Origin: a virus
Direction: 5' to 3' (one strand)
Length of the DNA stretch: 50,761 nucleotides
IMG/VR virus record: IMGVR_UViG_3300046821_000457
Location: 1-50,761 of that record
Below, one piece after another: positions 49,201 through 50,761 of this stretch. Both the position numbers and the translations under genes were made by a program. The notes below the pieces were generated by a model. That model saw nothing but the letters and a program-made list of their open reading frames with translations. It had not been told where the DNA came from and made no database searches. Position 1 is the stretch's first letter; each line of letters begins with the position of its first letter.

Positions 49201-50761
49201 GTCCTTAAGTACTGACCAGCAAGCAGTTTATCAAGACTTTAAAAAACAGCTTAATACGTTATGGGAAAAACAAACTGAATCATTAGAGAAGCATATTGCG
49301 GATATTGTGCAGGAAAATAAGCTGGATGCTAATGCAGCTCAAGCGGCTATGGATACGGTCAAGGGGTTGCGTCTCCAGTACCGGAAGCAATTGCAACTGG
49401 GGCCTTACTTCCCGCTTAAGCGTTATGGTGATTATGTGGTGCAAGTGCGCTCATTAGGTGAATATGCGCGGTATCACTTTGAGTCTGAATTCGAAGCGAA
49501 TGAGTTTGCTGATGCTATTAAAAAAGATGAGCCTAAAGCTAAGGTGCTGGTAAGTAAAAAGGTGGAATTGCTCAATCACCCGAAAGATGCGCCGGGGATT
49601 GCGGGTAAACTCCTCTCTGCTTTGAATGATGTACAAGGTTTAACGGATGACCAAAAGCGCACTCTGAATGCGTTTGTGTTAGATCAATTACCGGATTTGA
49701 GCGCTCGTAAAGCAGAAATGCGGCGGCACTTTGTGGCGGGTGCGTCCGGTGATATGGAGCGTAGTTTTGCGAATGCCATGTTGCATGGGGGGCATGACTT
49801 AGGGCGTATTCTATTTGGGCATAAAATCCAACGTGCTATGAGTCATATGGCTGAGCAAATTAAGCTCCAAGAGGATTTGGTGGCAGGACGGTATGATGAT
49901 AAGCCTTTAGTTAAGGATGCGGCTGAGCAAAGTATCTTGATTGATGAAGCTGACCGCGTGCAAGCGGGGCGTGTACTTAACGTTATGCGTAAGCAGATTG
50001 ACGCGATGATGTCACCTAATACGAATGCTTTGGCTGCTTTTATGAGTAATGCCGCTTTCTTTATGTTATTGGCGGGTTCTCCAGCGGCGGGATTGCTTAA
50101 TCTGATGCAAATTGCTCAGATTACCTACCCTGCCCTTGCCGCGCGCTTTGGGGATGTAAAAGCTAATGAGGAACTCTTTAAGGCGGCTGCGGATGTAATG
50201 AAAGCTACTAAGTTGGGGCGGACTACTGATGGTAAGTTTGATGTACGACAAGGCATTTTTAGTACTTCATCGGCTCAACACCTTACTTCAGAGGAGCGGG
50301 AGTTATTAGGAACGTTTGAGCTGGAAGGTATTACTTCTACTACACAAGCTAATTCGCTGGCTCGTACTGCATCGGGGGATGGTTTAGCTAATGTGGGTAA
50401 GTTTGCGTTGAAGATGTCTAAGGCGGCGGCTTATCTGGGGTTCTTTTTCCACAATGCTGAAATTTTTAATCGTCAAGTCACTCAATTGGCGGCTTATCGT
50501 TTATACCAAGCGGTAGATAAACCTACTCAACAAAAATTGGATAGACAAGGAAGTAATGGTATAGGTGCTAAAGATTTTGCGCGTTGGATTACTACCCGCA
50601 CTCACTATAACTATGGTCATGCTAACCGTGCGCTGATGATCAAGGGTAATGCAGCCAAGATACTGTTACCTATGAAGAACTACAGCATTATGACAACTGA
50701 GTTTTTACTCACTCGTATGAAAGACGTGATTAGTCAAGAGACTGACCCTGAAGTTAAAAAA
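43214..50761 (+). CDS. Giant polyvalent virion protein (partial)
   Basis: The frame encodes at least 2,516 residues and is open at the window end. Order: duplicated N-terminal motif WSQFELVEPPP (residues 6 and 26); hydrophobic Gly/Ala-rich segment (about 205-246); lysozyme-like domain with SGEGDYNSYNKG near 404 and AAGKYQATPTTF near 454; ddrB/ParB-like domain with IVAGNGRMSGIQEAY near 842; a 27-residue tandem duplication (1045-1098); a zincin-like HEAGEH motif (1292); a second metallopeptidase motif HEVQH (1615-1619) with a late GEVEARNVQAR; and PLKRYG (2067-2072), the PLxRFG signature. This is the makeup of phage polyvalent proteins, which enter the host with DNA and are thought to open the wall and counter defences. 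The ATG lies one base after the preceding stop codon. Confidence 0.88.
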   Translation, partial: MATVDWSQFELVEPPPAKPAANNVDWSQFELVEPPPSDGLFDDLVPPSGGAGAMPASFEDKPLPKGVAIAKPWEPSLTDQVLGFFGGNREKAMNEVVARSIANDKKIPLDQVYENAGGHRPILNPEGRASVPSLIEGAGVVLDQSPDILPSAANTVLRSIRGGDDSVENTWLDQLIQSTTIQPKKNEKGELIEVDPNYASLQGIGKSLGYSLTNMGAGLGVGVPASMLASPAVGAVAGMGASGTVSFRASKDEFLDRVLEQLKAKAVETGKPLTQEEWTQTVDQYNAAANEYGAWEAIPEAVSNLIMLRGVGKGIKGFLGGMGSEQVTETMTALGQNHAERSANLTKEELGIPDAWRQHALQTAIMSGGMQSVGSVGSMVKDKLTSKKDVTAPAPDTTDSLSGIIASGEGDYNSYNKGIAGDSRDKIDFSQMTVGELMARQSLPKGNPNRIFAAGKYQATPTTFAESVQKLGISLDEKVTPELQERIFADYIAKDKRPDLRDYITGKSSDIRAAVKAGSMEFASVANPETGRSYHEGKGGNAASISAERFGTGLQNAREQYAALVAKGVDSNTAYRQSLGAMVNSASTSSSIAPNPISTNQGSVAPVQSANSTLTNPVPVRTPEPVIMQGDFNNPLLGDDLASALSDAEPVALSDDFDDSNLDSEFDSEVEAATNEWDSYQAEIEQSTPNDGLFDDLVPESLPASDDLTNTEQNANAQNAPESTISSEAIPQDTPNPDALESAPVQTAETTPQDTYQGERIIGQSSKIRSEDGQWHAVDYEVLDAARLNPTIEQADNQYRDRNRAALTQQVQSIGNDLQYELVGQSPVMDFGAPVLNQSGQIVAGNGRMSGIQEAYKTGKGAQYKAKLIEDAGRLGIDSARVQGMKYPVLVRRFKNAVNTRDMAVMSNEGGAARMSPLEQARVDAERVGSLHDLEFDDSGNITLPAARNLVRRILAKTPINQHNELMDAEGGISQAGLRRIQNAVLHLAYGDSPALQRLVERTDNTSRNVLNALNGAAPALAELRDNVKQGIAHPHLNIVPHLIDTVEIFTRLRSQNIDVQEWLNQLDAFNDTVEIFTRLRSQNIDVQEWLNQLDAFNDTPIEIKQLLNFLDQKARKPATLRDFLQRYAEGVKQAGNPKQAGLFGDNPPASSEVINNAIEQANTQETERNTSTSAESRRTGPNQDQGINPATTEQSSVAEGATASATSSVGGAQYSKAEALPQQDYNAVLPKIRNELINKLGASTFNKLVQSGRLVISDNAPPNVAGVYDNGVVTLYPQNIPVGQAWAVFVHEAGEHAALSTMLGNEYADLVKQFNQLLEKGNPDAIKAAERVPASTPAEHIDSERLAYLAQGVIAGGRLNPVGSRVIAAVRRFVQKVLKKLGIERAINPKDIAYLAERAAKSWASGKTASTLSSTKYTFAGERAKTADQAKDWFIGADDKARFEIDDSQFKLTPLFKLIAEGGHKSSTIKTVTYRPNEQNSYDVKLVPTDAKKTSDIIKIEGANIELLEELLPASLLESIKKHEGMPEPYSDDIDIEDGFYLKDVNQQFKGANVLPLDQAIIHPELFAAYPELKNILVMVDKDSTGSSASFNVLSSGEWLIRLGKYSQDSALIHEVQHAIQRLEGFATGGAANEFVDKYDDNKTEIAKLSDEIQDLMFSNSEYGDLRRKANRMFISIQDKYGTSRERNGKIQRGLNWDNVPSNEAKDYFGILDELKTYPEDKTYLDLFMRREHLQNNPTLVTAYQQYERLAGEVEARNVQARQKLNAQQRVNTPVEITEDVPRHLQTIRFNHGKQEFNVRDLSNPTKAKQLLKQGLASVERGIKKAWSHKNPSDLVLHTMTLQTIIDRNKKIFNKFAENPLTAIEHLNQGMQAVMQHWANRFEKSHDALMRLSAPERQGVMDMMLNATLNNVHPDQDYTPSLNMKWARGKKTQFENELRNLAADERKARHNQAYTPDERTRATKKAQTGLALLQKKMDFETKRFKAQPELVKQWQSLSTDQQAVYQDFKKQLNTLWEKQTESLEKHIADIVQENKLDANAAQAAMDTVKGLRLQYRKQLQLGPYFPLKRYGDYVVQVRSLGEYARYHFESEFEANEFADAIKKDEPKAKVLVSKKVELLNHPKDAPGIAGKLLSALNDVQGLTDDQKRTLNAFVLDQLPDLSARKAEMRRHFVAGASGDMERSFANAMLHGGHDLGRILFGHKIQRAMSHMAEQIKLQEDLVAGRYDDKPLVKDAAEQSILIDEADRVQAGRVLNVMRKQIDAMMSPNTNALAAFMSNAAFFMLLAGSPAAGLLNLMQIAQITYPALAARFGDVKANEELFKAAADVMKATKLGRTTDGKFDVRQGIFSTSSAQHLTSEERELLGTFELEGITSTTQANSLARTASGDGLANVGKFALKMSKAAAYLGFFFHNAEIFNRQVTQLAAYRLYQAVDKPTQQKLDRQGSNGIGAKDFARWITTRTHYNYGHANRALMIKGNAAKILLPMKNYSIMTTEFLLTRMKDVISQETDPEVKK
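43222..43320 (+). repeat. 39-bp direct repeat at the 5' end of the giant gene
   Basis: A 39-bp sequence at 43222-43260 recurs exactly at 43282-43320, with a 60-bp period (20 codons), repeating the peptide VDWSQFELVEPPP. The acidic, aromatic peptide could be a binding motif for another virion protein. A related phrase DGLFDDLVP occurs twice further on (about 43325 and 45290). Confidence 0.9.
46346..46507 (+). repeat. Perfect 81-bp tandem duplication in the giant gene
   Basis: Bases 46346-46426 are repeated exactly at 46427-46507, and the frame is kept (27 codons, starting DTVEIFTRLRSQNIDVQEWL). GATACG then begins a third, diverged copy. No base differs between copies, so the duplication is very recent or an assembly artefact. 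Confidence 0.92.

Overview
The window is accessory DNA from a proteobacterium, most likely a gammaproteobacterium. The evidence is a 45-nt tRNA-Thr(UGU) 3' fragment very close to enterobacterial thrU, plus phage gene families (AlpA, DUF3987, Gp49, GH108 endolysin) typical of that class. A filamentous sulfur bacterium such as Thiothrix is only an impression and cannot be shown from the sequence. At least two integrated elements lie side by side, separated at about 11.85 kb by that tRNA fragment.

Left element (1 to about 11.8 kb). It starts with an XRE-type antitoxin-like gene and a complete terminase pair (TerS 435-725, TerL 712-1923) with no portal or capsid gene after it. A 9-kb block follows, bounded by two copies of a roughly 225-bp repeat in inverted orientation (2091-2315 and 11213-11436), both packed with GAGTA/TACTC words. 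Inside the block are two divergent Arc-like regulators around an AAGGATA operator, then a tight run of small unknown genes. These are followed by membrane proteins, a membrane-anchored peptidoglycan hydrolase and an FtsK/SpoIIIE-type DNA translocase ending at a strong terminator. The block closes with an AlpA-toprim-DUF3987 replication module. No capsid, relaxase or integrase gene is visible. This block is the best candidate for an undescribed mobile or satellite system.

Right element (about 11.85 kb to beyond the window). This is a temperate podovirus-type prophage. The tRNA fragment and a tyrosine integrase form its left end. Next come a second AlpA-toprim-helicase module, a convergent intergenic region with iteron-like repeats, and a leftward accessory cluster (3'-5' exonuclease, small exported protein, Gp49). 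Rightward accessory genes follow: a His-rich secreted protein, a phage O-type replication protein, and several membrane proteins. After a Cro/CI-like HTH gene come lysis genes (GH108 endolysin, XhlA-like holin) and packaging and head genes (TerS, TerL, portal, acidic scaffold, major capsid).

The prophage continues with coiled-coil and tail-fibre-like proteins, a DUF4376-like protein, a permuted papain-fold peptidase, head-tail connector and tail genes, and a GNAT acetyltransferase. Three ejection-type proteins and a giant polyvalent virion protein complete it. The giant protein carries a lysozyme-like domain, a ddrB/ParB-like domain, two metallopeptidase-like motifs and a PLxRFG motif, and its reading frame is still open at base 50761.

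Together the right-hand genes describe a virus that integrates at tRNA-Thr, replicates with its own initiator and helicase genes, packages DNA into a podovirus head, and probably injects a multidomain protein with its DNA. The left element shares the replication-module design and carries its own terminase and a membrane translocase. It is therefore probably a satellite, a defective phage or an integrative element.
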